NCBI GenBank assembly: GCA_937894185.1
Contig: CALCSA010000253.1
Coordinates: 1-14,228, forward strand
Length of the DNA stretch: 14,228 nucleotides
From: an uncultured Clostridia bacterium
Lineage (GTDB): Bacteria > Bacillota > Clostridia > Oscillospirales > Ruminococcaceae
Reading direction: 5' to 3'
This document shows positions 7,094 to 13,680 of the stretch, one piece after another (position 1 is the first letter of the stretch; every line of letters starts with the position of its first letter). A model generated the notes under the pieces. It was not told where the DNA came from. It made no database searches and worked only from the letters and a program-made list of their open reading frames with translations. The position numbers and the translations under genes were made by a program.

Positions 7094-7831
7094 ATGGATC
7101 AAAACACCAAACGATTTTTGGGGATTGCCTTTGGGTGGAGTTACCTCTGCTTTGGCATAGTCATTGCCTCCCGCCAGCCCTTTTCCAGCCTGAGTATTCC
7201 GATGTTTGCTTTGTTTCTGCTGGGCTGCCTTGGCCCCTTGACGGGGGCAGTGGGAGTCTACCTCCTCGACCGCAGAAATTTGGGAGGCCTTGGCGGAATG
7301 TGGCAGGACACCATCCAAACGGAAAACGGCTGGCGCGGCCTGCTGCCCGCCCTGCTGTTTCTGCTGCTCCACTATGGGCTGGCCATTCTCTTGGGAGTGG
7401 CCGGTGCGTTTGGCCCGGTGAAGAAGCTGCTGGTCTATCTGCCCATGATGCTGGTGTTGTTCGGCACCGGGGAAATCGGCTGGCGAAGAATCGTCCAGCC
7501 CGGCATTGAGGCGGTGCGGGGTGGATTCTGGCGCTCCTCCATCATCACCGGGTTGTTGTGGTCCCTGTGGTTCCTCCCCATGCTGTTCATTCCGGGATTT
7601 GTGATCCGCAGCGATTTTTACATGCAGTTTACTGCCTATCTGATCGGAGTCGGCCTGCTGCTGACCACTCTGTTCCAAAAATCCGGCCTGTCCGGCTGCA
7701 TTCTGTTTTCCACCCTTTTCTTTTCCCTGTCGGCGGTGGTGATTCTGCGGCAAGGCAACTACCTTCTTGCGGTGGTTGCCGTGGACCTTGTGATTGCCAT
7801 GGCCTACAACAGCAGGGTGTTCCGGCCATAG
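7094..7831 (+). CDS. CPBP-fold integral membrane protein, catalytic motifs degenerate
   Basis: 245 aa, almost entirely membrane helices. The order of motifs matches the CPBP intramembrane metalloprotease family (CAAX protease/bacteriocin self-immunity), but key residues are changed. The usual EEIGWR motif reads GEIGWR (126-131), so the first Glu is lost. The usual LLWALWHLP reads LLWSLWFLP (154-162), with Phe160 where the metal or catalytic His belongs. The usual FHxxFN reads FSTLFF (205-210), with Ser206 and Phe210 for His and Asn. It is therefore probably a non-peptidase member with an unknown structural or immunity-like role. GGGAG precedes the ATG by about six bases. It stands alone, divergent from the regulator and convergent with the acyl-CoA ligase. 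Confidence 0.75.
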   Translation: MDQNTKRFLGIAFGWSYLCFGIVIASRQPFSSLSIPMFALFLLGCLGPLTGAVGVYLLDRRNLGGLGGMWQDTIQTENGWRGLLPALLFLLLHYGLAILLGVAGAFGPVKKLLVYLPMMLVLFGTGEIGWRRIVQPGIEAVRGGFWRSSIITGLLWSLWFLPMLFIPGFVIRSDFYMQFTAYLIGVGLLLTTLFQKSGLSGCILFSTLFFSLSAVVILRQGNYLLAVVAVDLVIAMAYNSRVFRP

Positions 7832-7846
7832 TTCTTACCCATGGAA

Positions 7847-7892
7847 AAAACCACCTTGGATTGCAGTATTCCGCTGCATCCAAGGTGGTTTT
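7847..7892. terminator. Bidirectional intrinsic terminator
   Basis: CCACCTTGGATTGCAG (7851-7866) pairs with CTGCATCCAAGGTGG (7874-7888) with one bulged T and a seven-base loop. An A run stands on the left and a T run on the right, so the structure can end the plus-strand CPBP transcript and the minus-strand ligase transcript, whose stops lie 15 and 19 bases away. Confidence 0.9.
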
Positions 7893-7911
7893 GTATTGTT
7901 AGAGGAAGGTT

Positions 7912-9606
7912 CTACGCGATCTTGCCGCTTTTGTCCTTTTCCTGCCGGGCCAACTGCTTGATGGCCCATTCCCGCATTTTGTACTTCTGGATTTTTCCGC
8001 TGGCAGTCACGGGGAACTCCTCCATAAACTCCACGTAGCTGGGCACCTTGTGACGAGCCATGTTATCCCGCACAAAATCTTTGATCTCCTCGCCGGTGCA
8101 CTCCTTGACAAAATCCCGCAGCTTGATGCAGGCCATAATTTCCTCGCCGTAAATTTTGCTGGGCACGCCAATCACCTGCACATCCTTGACTTTGGGATGG
8201 CGGTAGAGCAGCTCCTCGATCTCCTTGGGATAAATGTTCTCACCGCCCCGGATAATCATATCCTTGATGCGGCCGGTGATGCGGTAGTTGCCGCTTTCGT
8301 CCACGGTGGCCAAGTCTCCGGTGTGGAGCCAGCCGTCCTCGTCAATGGCCTGACGGGTGGCCTCCTCCATCTTGTAGTAGCCCTTCATAATGTTGTAGCC
8401 CCGGGCGCAGAATTCGCCCTGACCCTCTCCGGGGCCAATTTCTTCACCGGTTTCGGTGTTGACGATTTTGCACTCCACTCCCGGCAAAGCACGGCCCACG
8501 GTGTTGACTTTGGTTTCAAAATCATCGTCGCAGGTGGTCTGGGTGCAGCCGGGGGAAGATTCCGTCTGGCCAAACACAATGGTGATGTCCTTCATCCCCA
8601 TCTTTTCGATGACCAGCTCCATGGCCTTGGCAGGGCAGGGAGACCCGGCCATAATACCGGTGCGCAGCTTGGGAAACTTGTACTTGGGGAATTCCGGGTG
8701 CTCAAAGACGGCGATAAACATGGTGGGAACCCCGTGAACAGCGGTGCACTCCTCATCCTGACAGGCCTGCATAAACTTGATGGGGTTGTAGTATTCCAGA
8801 GGGACCATGGCGCTTGCGTGGGTGACGCAGGCGGTGATGGCCAGAACCATGCCGAAGCAGTGGAAAAAGGGAACGGGGATGCAGAGCTTATCCTCCTCGG
8901 TGAACTTCATCCGGTCGCCGATGGACATGCCGTTGTTGATGATGTTGTAGTGGGTGAGCATGACTCCCTTGGGGAACCCTGTGGTTCCGGAGGTGTACTG
9001 CATGTTGATGATGTCGTGGTGATGGAGGCTGTCCCCCACCATGTGGAGCTGCCGGTCGGGAATGACCCGGCCCATTTCCTCCACCTGCTCCCAAGCGAAC
9101 ATCCCCTTGGGGGTCTTGTGGTCGCCCACATACACAACGGACTGAAGGCAAGGAAATTCGTTATTGTGATAGGTGCCGGGGTAGTATTCCCCCAGATCGG
9201 GCAGGAGCTTGTAGATGGTTTCCACGTAATCCACGTCTTTAAAGCCCTGAGTCATCACCAACACCTTGCTGTCGCTCTGTTTGAGCAGGTACTGGAGCTC
9301 GAACACCTTGTAGTTGGTGTTGACGGTGACCAACACCGCGCCAATTTTGGCGGTGGCAAAGAAGGTGATGAGCCACTCGGGAACGTTGGTGGCCCAGATG
9401 GCTACCTTATCGCCTTTTTTGACCCCCATCTTGATAAAGCCCTTGGCCGCCTTGTCACATTCCTCGTTAAACTCTTTCCAGGTACGTTCATAATCCCGGT
9501 CAATATACTTGACAGCCTGCCGGTCGGGAAAACGGGAGGCAATCTCATCCAGCAGCTTGCCAAAGGTAATCTCCGTAAACGGCTTTGTAATGGGTGTGGT
9601 AGTCAT
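7912..9606 (-). CDS. AMP-forming acyl-CoA ligase (fatty/branched-chain acid type)
   Basis: Cytosolic enzyme of the adenylate-forming family that activates a carboxylic acid with ATP and joins it to CoA. It is 564 aa, the normal size. Motifs in order: YTSGTTGFPKG (204-214, ATP loop), FGQTES (345-350), WLHTGD with Asp431, GRIKDMIIRGGENIYPKEIE (445-464, hinge and C-terminal domain start) and ASGKIQK with the adenylation Lys538. The overall look is of medium-chain/ACSF2-like ligases; the acid cannot be read from sequence. The start is ATG 9606 (MTTTPITKPF), with AGGAGG seven bases upstream; a longer frame to 9729 runs through the T-box and is not used. It is single-gene, with its own promoter and a leucine-type T-box, so it is expected to be induced when leucyl-tRNA is uncharged. 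That context points to a role in leucine supply (inference). Confidence 0.93.
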   Translation of the reverse strand: MTTTPITKPFTEITFGKLLDEIASRFPDRQAVKYIDRDYERTWKEFNEECDKAAKGFIKMGVKKGDKVAIWATNVPEWLITFFATAKIGAVLVTVNTNYKVFELQYLLKQSDSKVLVMTQGFKDVDYVETIYKLLPDLGEYYPGTYHNNEFPCLQSVVYVGDHKTPKGMFAWEQVEEMGRVIPDRQLHMVGDSLHHHDIINMQYTSGTTGFPKGVMLTHYNIINNGMSIGDRMKFTEEDKLCIPVPFFHCFGMVLAITACVTHASAMVPLEYYNPIKFMQACQDEECTAVHGVPTMFIAVFEHPEFPKYKFPKLRTGIMAGSPCPAKAMELVIEKMGMKDITIVFGQTESSPGCTQTTCDDDFETKVNTVGRALPGVECKIVNTETGEEIGPGEGQGEFCARGYNIMKGYYKMEEATRQAIDEDGWLHTGDLATVDESGNYRITGRIKDMIIRGGENIYPKEIEELLYRHPKVKDVQVIGVPSKIYGEEIMACIKLRDFVKECTGEEIKDFVRDNMARHKVPSYVEFMEEFPVTASGKIQKYKMREWAIKQLARQEKDKSGKIA

Positions 9607-9650
9607 AGCGCTCCTCCTTGATACAAATAGATTTATTTGCATTTCAGGGG

Positions 9651-9694
9651 AAAACAAAACAGCCTTCGTCTTCCCAAAAGGAAGACGAAAGCTG
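9651..9694 (-). terminator. T-box regulated intrinsic terminator
   Basis: On the minus strand bases 9694-9680 and 9674-9660 form a 15-bp stem with one G-U pair and a five-base loop, followed by TTTTGTTTT. Its 5' arm contains CTTCC (9684-9680), which can instead pair with GGAAG at 9721-9717 next to the T-box core to form the antiterminator, so the two structures exclude each other. Confidence 0.92.
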
Positions 9695-9950
9695 CAAATA
9701 CACTTCCGCGGTACCACTTCCATTGACATGTTACCATGCCCGCTCTGTCACGTCTTACGGCAAAAGCCTTCTCAACGCGCTCCCCCTGTATCGGTGGGGA
9801 AATCCGTCCTCGCCTACTTTGTTCAGCTTGGCTGCTCAGGGGTGAGTTCTTCCATCCCGGACCTGCCGCATCCCAGCTGCCGCGGCTCTCTGGAAGGTCC
9901 TTGGACAGGGTACTATTCCCCATCAACGCATTGGCACTATTTATATCTTG
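9651..9950 (-). ncRNA. T-box riboswitch leader, leucine specifier (CUC)
   Basis: Transcribed leader that senses uncharged tRNA and lets transcription continue into the acyl-CoA ligase. Stem I: lower pairing GGGG (9921-9918) with CCCC (9842-9839), the 5' specifier-loop motif AATAGTA just after it, middle pairing GGACCT (9900-9895) with AGGTCC (9864-9859), and AGAGAG at 9891-9886. On the 3' side of the specifier loop the minus strand reads AGAACUCACCCCUGAGC; aligned to the B. subtilis glyQS leader (GAAAGGCAUUCUUGAGC) the specifier triplet is CUC at 9846-9844, a leucine codon, followed by the conserved A. The T-box core GUGGUACCGCGG is at 9717-9706; its UGGU pairs with ACCA, consistent with discriminator base A of tRNA-Leu. 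The 5' end is set from the promoter. Confidence 0.93.
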
Positions 9951-9956
9951 CCATTT

Positions 9957-9985
9957 ATCATAGCATGGCGAAAAGCCTTTGTCAA
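9957..9985 (-). promoter_or_regulatory. Near-consensus sigma-A promoter of the T-box/acyl-CoA ligase unit
   Basis: TTGACA (9985-9980) and TATGAT (9962-9957) are separated by 17 bases, and TGC precedes the -10 box. It is the best promoter in the window, so control is expected to rest on the T-box rather than on initiation. Confidence 0.88.
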
Positions 9986-10023
9986 CTACAAATGGATTTT
10001 GGCCCACTTTTAATTAAATCTGC

Positions 10024-10053
10024 CCAAAGCGCCCCTGCTAAGGCAAGCTTTGG
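10024..10053 (-). terminator. Possible weak terminator after cheW
   Basis: CCAAAGC and GCTTTGG form a 7-bp stem around a 16-base loop, eleven bases past the cheW stop. It is followed in the transcript only by GCAGATTTAATT, so termination would be inefficient. Confidence 0.35.
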
Positions 10054-10064
10054 TCTGTGGAACT

Positions 10065-10571
10065 TTATGGGAGCATGTCGCCGTAGTCGGCCATTTCCTG
10101 CCCGACCAGCAGCTTGGAATCCAGCAGCAGTACAATCTTGGGGCCGATTTTTCCGATGCCGTTGATATAGCTGGCGCTTTGGGCTCCCATGGCGGGGCGG
10201 GGGGAAATATCCGCGGGGGGGATTTCCAGAACCTCCTTCACTGCATCCACAATGATGCCCACCTGCCCCTGCTCGGTTTCCAGAATGATGATGCAGGTGC
10301 GCTCGTTGTAAGCCTGCTCCGCCTTGCCGAACCGCAGGTTGACGTCGATGATGGGGACCACCATCCCACGCATGTTGATGATTCCCTTGACATGAGCGGG
10401 CAGCTCGGGAACAGAGGTAATCTCCTGCATTTGGATAATGCCGTTGACATTGCGGATAGAAAGCCCAAAGGTTTGGTTTTCCACCAAAAAAGTCAGGTAT
10501 TTGTTGGCGAGGTCGGCATTGGAATCCTCTGCCTGCAAAAGTTGTTGGATGCCGGTAAAATCGTTGTTCAT
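10065..10571 (-). CDS. cheW: CheW-like chemotaxis adaptor protein
   Basis: Cytoplasmic coupling protein that links chemoreceptors to the CheA kinase. It is 168 aa with a single CheW domain: YLTFLVENQTFGLSIRNVNG (25-44), ITSVPELPAHVKGIINMRGM with the hallmark NxRG (51-70), VVPIIDVNLRFG, IIVDAVKEVLEIP and a final GIGKIGPKIVLLLD. AGGAGG stands seven bases before the ATG. It follows the FlhB-like gene by 62 bases on the same strand. No CheA, receptor or other chemotaxis gene lies in the window, so it may serve a motility or envelope-sensing system located elsewhere. The family call is firm; the partner is unknown. Confidence 0.93.
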   Translation of the reverse strand: MNNDFTGIQQLLQAEDSNADLANKYLTFLVENQTFGLSIRNVNGIIQMQEITSVPELPAHVKGIINMRGMVVPIIDVNLRFGKAEQAYNERTCIIILETEQGQVGIIVDAVKEVLEIPPADISPRPAMGAQSASYINGIGKIGPKIVLLLDSKLLVGQEMADYGDMLP

Positions 10572-10633
10572 AATAGCCTCCTTGATGAATTTGAGTTCTG
10601 TTTGTATGGGCTTATGACTTTTGATTCCAACGG

Positions 10634-10942
10634 TTACAGGGGGGGCTTTACGCTTTGGGAGGCAGTGAGGATCGCCAGATAGACATCCACTACCATTTGA
10701 TACAGCTCGGGGGGAACCTCCTGCCCCAGCCCAAGCCCCGAAAGAAGGGTGGCGGCGGTGTCGTCGTGGTAGACGGAAATCCCCGCTTCGTCCGCGATTT
10801 CCACAATCTTCTGGGCCACATAGCCGCTGCCGGCGGCCACCACTACCGGGGCGGCGTTGTGGTCCGCGTTGTATTTCAGTGCGGCAACCTTCATATTGCG
10901 AATGTTGTTCTGCCCTTTTTTGCCTCGATTAGATTCGGACAT
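10634..10942 (-). CDS. FlhB-like stand-alone cytoplasmic domain protein (YlqH type)
   Basis: 102 aa protein matching only the C-terminal export-switch domain of FlhB, without membrane helices. Seen: VAALKYNADHNAAPVVVAAG (19-38), VAQKIVEIADEAGISVYHDD (42-61) and GQEVPPELYQMVVDVYLAIL (73-92), the usual order for this domain. The self-cleavage motif NPTH of true FlhB aligns with IRNM (14-17), so it should not self-cleave. The start is ATG 10942, with AAAGGTGG upstream; it lies inside the end of the FliK-like gene (14-base overlap), implying coupled translation. A longer frame to 11020 exists but lacks a good ribosome site. Pairing with a FliK-like neighbour mimics the flagellar length-control pair; real function unknown. 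Confidence 0.85.
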   Translation of the reverse strand: MSESNRGKKGQNNIRNMKVAALKYNADHNAAPVVVAAGSGYVAQKIVEIADEAGISVYHDDTAATLLSGLGLGQEVPPELYQMVVDVYLAILTASQSVKPPL

Positions 10943-11862
10943 CGATGCCCACCTTTCTGTCCAGCAGCTTGGGAAACACCTGAACAATACTGTGATGGCT
11001 GACCAGCTCATCCACCTCAAAGCCGGTGAGGGTGTAGCCGTGAACCAGCATTAAGTCCGCCAGAGAGCGTCTGATCCGGCGCAAAGGCTCCACCAGTCCC
11101 TCGGCACACCACATGGAAAACTCCACCTTGTGGCCGCTTTCCAAAAACTGCAGCTCCATGGAACCCACCGATTCCGCTTCCACCGAAAGAAAAATCTTTC
11201 TCGCCTGCTCCTCCTCGCCGCCACCACGGGGGCGCTGGCTGCTGTCGGGGTCCACATACAGTTCGGAATAGACCCGGCCGTCGGGGGTTTCCATGGGCAG
11301 GATAAAGTGGAGTACGTTCATCATAGAGCTTTGATTTTGCAGCAGGGAGAGGAGAAGGCTCTCGGCCTGACGCAGAGCCACCGGAGTGGCCTCGGAGTTG
11401 TGCAGAGTCTGGGAGACCACGGCGGCCAGCTTGCCCAGCACCTCGTTTTCGGAAAATCTGGCCTTGTTGGCTCCCCGCACCAAAGATTCGTGGAGGTTTG
11501 CCTCAAAGTTATCCCCCAGATTGGCCACCCGGGACAGGGCGTCGATCAGGCGGCCCACTGCATCCTCCAAGGACTCGGGCGTGCCCTTATCCACCCGGAC
11601 AATGTTGTGAACCACCACCATCACAAGGTCCCGAATGCCTTCACTCTGGTGGTACTTGACCACCACCTCCCCCAATAGGGGAAGGAGGTTGTTTTTGAGC
11701 ACCTTGGCGGCTTCGGAGGGCTCCACTCCCAAACGGTTGTCGGAGTAGGCGGAAAGCCCCGGGTCCCGGCGCAGCTGGTCCAGCAGAGCTAGTTCCTCCT
11801 CGGTGAGGGGCTGCCCCGTAACCGGATGAAGGCCCGGCCTGTCGGGGTGAGGAAGCAGCCCT
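10929..11862 (-). CDS. FliK-like protein (YlqG type), C-terminal part after a frameshift
   Basis: This frame carries the rest of the gene that begins at 12529. Sensible protein starts at about PHPDRPGLHPVTGQPLTEEE and ends at 10929. The middle is helical (GEVVVKYHQSEGIRDLVMVV; GKLAAVVSQTLHNSEATPVA). The last 90 residues resemble the FliK C-terminal domain: IFLSVEAESVGSMELQFLE, a short V-E-F strand, then LVEPLRRIRRSLADLMLVHG and YTLTGFEV. A caller could start this part at 12002, but that N-terminal translation is rich in Gly/Pro/Arg and is simply the shadow of the upstream frame. The last 14 bases overlap the FlhB-like gene. With one base restored the full protein would be about 533 aa. The FliK relation is moderate in confidence. 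Confidence 0.6.
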
Positions 11863-12529
11863 CCCAGTCCAGCAGTCCGGCGGTTGCCAAAGCGTGGCTG
11901 GTGGGGCTGTGGTCCGGCATCAGCATATCCGCCAGTTTCTCCAGATATTCCCCGAACTGGGCCCGGTCCCCGGAAAACATATAGTCCAGCAGGTTTTCGC
12001 ACTGGTAGAGGATGGTCTTGACGGAGTGATCCAGATTGACGTTGTACTCAAACGCCTTGAGCAGATTGGTCACCGCATCCCGGATGGCGGGGTTGTCGGG
12101 GAACTTTCCCAGAATATCCCGCAGCACATCAAAGGCTTCTCCCTGAAAAAGAATACCGGTTTCGTCCTGTTGCAGCAGCAAATCCAGCAGGCGGTCGGGG
12201 GAGACAAACAGGGAGCTAAGGAGCTCCCGCATGGGGTCGGTGGCGACAATTTCGGAGGTGGCAATGCCCATTTGCAGCATGGCCACCATCTTCTGAATCT
12301 GCGCAATGGCATCGTTGGTCCCCCGCAGCAGCGGAGCTACTGCGGTTCGGCCCAGTGTTTCCCGCAGGGCCTGACCTCCCGCCTCCCGATCCCGCACATC
12401 CCGGTCCTGCTCCGCCTTGTTGACCTTGCCCGGATGATGCAGGTGAAAGGCCTGCTCGGTCACAGGGCGGTTGGACCCCAGATTTTCCCTTGGAACCATG
12501 GGGGTTGTGATTTTGGTGATTTCTGCCAT
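11789..12529 (-). CDS. FliK-like protein (YlqG type), N-terminal part before a frameshift
   Basis: Frame with MAEITKITTPMVPRENLGSN at its start, a Gln/His/Lys-rich linker, then a helical region: DAIAQIQKMVAMLQMGIATS, RELLSSLFVSPDRLLDLLLQ, FDVLRDILGKFPDNPAIRDA and CENLLDYMFSGDRAQFGEYL. Normal-looking protein ends near ATAGLLDWEG; the last 20 residues (through GRAFIRLRGSPSPRRN) are read out of frame. Adding one G in GGGAGGG (11859-11865) joins it to the downstream frame as DWEGLLPHPDRPGLHPV. Start: ATG 12529 with AGGA five bases upstream; ATG 12535 is also possible, while the frame to 12631 enters the palindromic element and is unlikely. First gene of the unit with the FlhB-like and CheW genes. 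Confidence 0.6.
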   Translation of the reverse strand: MAEITKITTPMVPRENLGSNRPVTEQAFHLHHPGKVNKAEQDRDVRDREAGGQALRETLGRTAVAPLLRGTNDAIAQIQKMVAMLQMGIATSEIVATDPMRELLSSLFVSPDRLLDLLLQQDETGILFQGEAFDVLRDILGKFPDNPAIRDAVTNLLKAFEYNVNLDHSVKTILYQCENLLDYMFSGDRAQFGEYLEKLADMLMPDHSPTSHALATAGLLDWEGCFLTPTGRAFIRLRGSPSPRRN

Positions 12530-12573
12530 AGGCATCCTGCTCTTTCTCCCGGATGGCCGCCGTGCCGCCGTCC

Positions 12574-12733
12574 GGGGCCATTCTGAAAACGGGAAACCCA
12601 AGAGAAATTCGCTGAAAGCAAGAGGATGCAAGGCAAAAAGCGCAGGAATACTTGCTGTATTCCCAGCATTTTAGCGCAGCAAACCTTGCTGTCAGTAGAA
12701 TTTACCGAGAGATTGAAGTTTCAGAATGGCCCC
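12574..12733. repeat. 160-bp nearly palindromic intergenic element (MITE-like or structured RNA)
   Basis: The ends GGGGCCATTCTGAAA (12574-12588) and TTTCAGAATGGCCCC (12719-12733) are perfect inverted repeats of 15 bp. Inside, further arms face each other in order: AAATTC/GAATTT, CTGA/TCAG, GCAAGG/CCTTGC, GCGC/GCGC and an apical GGAATAC-TTGCT-GTATTCC hairpin. The whole element thus folds into one long interrupted hairpin. No reading frame and no clear target-site duplication are seen. It sits 45 bases before the FliK-like start and would be part of that transcript's leader if the promoter lies upstream. A non-autonomous mobile element is my first reading; a folded regulatory RNA is the alternative. 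Confidence 0.75.
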
Positions 12734-12871
12734 TATTTGCTTGCAGCAAATTCCGGCTGTCCCCACACTATAATGGTATGAGATGATAGGCCGATGGGTA
12801 CTGTATTCATATTACTCCATGGGCTGCAAAAAAGTCAACGCAGTGCGCCACAGGTTTTACCAGATAGATTT

Positions 12872-12898
12872 TTGTCGAAAAAAATGTTACACTATACA
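12872..12898 (+). promoter_or_regulatory. Tentative promoter of the four-cysteine protein gene
   Basis: TTGTCG (12872-12877) and TATACA (12893-12898) are 15 bases apart, shorter than ideal, in an A/T-rich stretch 60 bases before the start codon. Other TATAAT-like boxes at 12769-12774 and 12906-12911 lack a good -35 partner. The rest of 12734-12957 shows only a small TTTGC-TTGCA-GCAAA hairpin at 12736-12750. Confidence 0.3.
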
Positions 12899-12957
12899 GG
12901 TGTCATATTATATATCGGTAGAACTCCATACAATCTTTATGGGAGGAGGAGCAAACA

Positions 12958-13170
12958 ATGAACGAACTGTTCGGCAACCGCATTCAGCCCGCCTGCCGCC
13001 ACTGCGAAAATGCCTATCCCACCGAAGACGAAGGGCTGCGCCACTGCTACAAAAAAGGAATCGTCAAGGAAGACTTTTCCTGCCGCTCCTTCCGGTATGA
13101 CCCTCTCTCACGGGTTCCCCGCCGCCCCTTGGAGTTGGAGCGGCTGGAAGCGGAAGATTTTTCTCTGTAA
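12958..13170 (+). CDS. Small conserved four-cysteine protein, possible zinc knuckle
   Basis: 70 aa hypothetical protein. Cysteines at 13, 16, 30 and 42 (CRHC, HC, SC) form a CxxC-13-C-11-C pattern able to hold one metal ion. CYKKGIVKEDFSCRSFRYDP (30-49) followed by LSRVPRRP resembles a short protein family that I recall from many Clostridia and whose role is not established. AGGAGGAG stands before the ATG with good spacing. It is followed after 42 bases by the lipoprotein gene on the same strand, probably in one transcript. No enzymatic motif is visible; a regulatory or metal-sensing role would be a guess. Confidence 0.8.
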   Translation: MNELFGNRIQPACRHCENAYPTEDEGLRHCYKKGIVKEDFSCRSFRYDPLSRVPRRPLELERLEAEDFSL

Positions 13171-13212
13171 CTGTAATCCATACATACCCTTGAAACGACC
13201 TAGGAGAATGCT

Positions 13213-13680
13213 ATGATGAAACTGCCATACACCAAATTAATATCTACCCTTTGTTTGTTGCTGACCGTCCTTCTGGCGGTGAGTGCCTGTGCTCCCCGCA
13301 TCCAGTCCAATCCTTCCGCCGAGGCATCTCAGCCGGTAAGTATTGCCGAGCCGGAGCAGCCCCCAGTGGGGGAGCCCGAGCCTTTGGAGCCAGAGTCTTT
13401 GGAGCCGGATTCTGATTGGAGTTCCCCCTCTGAGGAGGAACCTCTCCCCGGAGACTCGCCGGAGGCCGCCGGCTCACCGACTCAGCCACCTTCCACCCAT
13501 GAGGGCGCCAGCGCCTACTCCCCGGCGGCCCAGTCGGTGGTCCCCCTCTCTCTCAACGGGGGGTCCGTCACGCCCCAGTTTAACCTTTGCCGTCAACCGC
13601 CCGGAAAAGGCCATCACCACCACCTTGGCTTCCTATTATATCATGGGAACCTCCAACCCCTCCACCCCCCTCTACTTTGA
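13213..13680 (+). CDS. Surface lipoprotein, N-terminal part before a frameshift
   Basis: The gene begins with a lipoprotein signal, KLISTLCLLLTVLLAVSAC, lipid-anchor Cys26, followed by a 100-residue Pro/Glu/Ser-rich linker with near-repeats EPEPLEPESLEPDS, as in proteins that reach through the cell wall. The frame is sensible up to about VVPLSLNGG; the remaining 37 residues, ending in GHHHHLGFLLYHGNLQPLHP, are out of frame. The switch lies at a run of six G (13558-13563): removing one G gives LNGGPSRPSLTFAVNRPEK and joins the following frame. Start: ATG 13213 with AGGAG six bases upstream (a second ATG follows directly). The early stop would release only a signal and linker. Confidence 0.7.
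   Translation: MMKLPYTKLISTLCLLLTVLLAVSACAPRIQSNPSAEASQPVSIAEPEQPPVGEPEPLEPESLEPDSDWSSPSEEEPLPGDSPEAAGSPTQPPSTHEGASAYSPAAQSVVPLSLNGGSVTPQFNLCRQPPGKGHHHHLGFLLYHGNLQPLHPPLL

Noticed and set aside
6842..7753. 303-codon minus-strand frame opposite the CPBP gene
   Set aside because: Gln/Gly/Lys-rich low-quality translation crossing the promoter region; the plus frame has a clear membrane-protein family pattern, promoter and ribosome site.
8050..9621. 523-codon plus-strand frame opposite the acyl-CoA ligase
   Set aside because: Composition rich in His, Gly, Val and Leu is the usual mirror of a biased coding strand; the minus-strand ligase carries all family motifs.
9607..9729. Longer 605-residue start for the acyl-CoA ligase
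   Set aside because: The extra 41 residues translate the T-box core and terminator; ATG 9606 has AGGAGG at ideal spacing.
9840..9850. Asn (AAC), Thr (ACU) or Ser (UCA) as the T-box specifier
   Set aside because: Alignment of the 3' specifier-loop strand with the glyQS leader, including the following A and the UGAGC end, fixes the triplet as CUC; the UGGU bulge also agrees with Leu.
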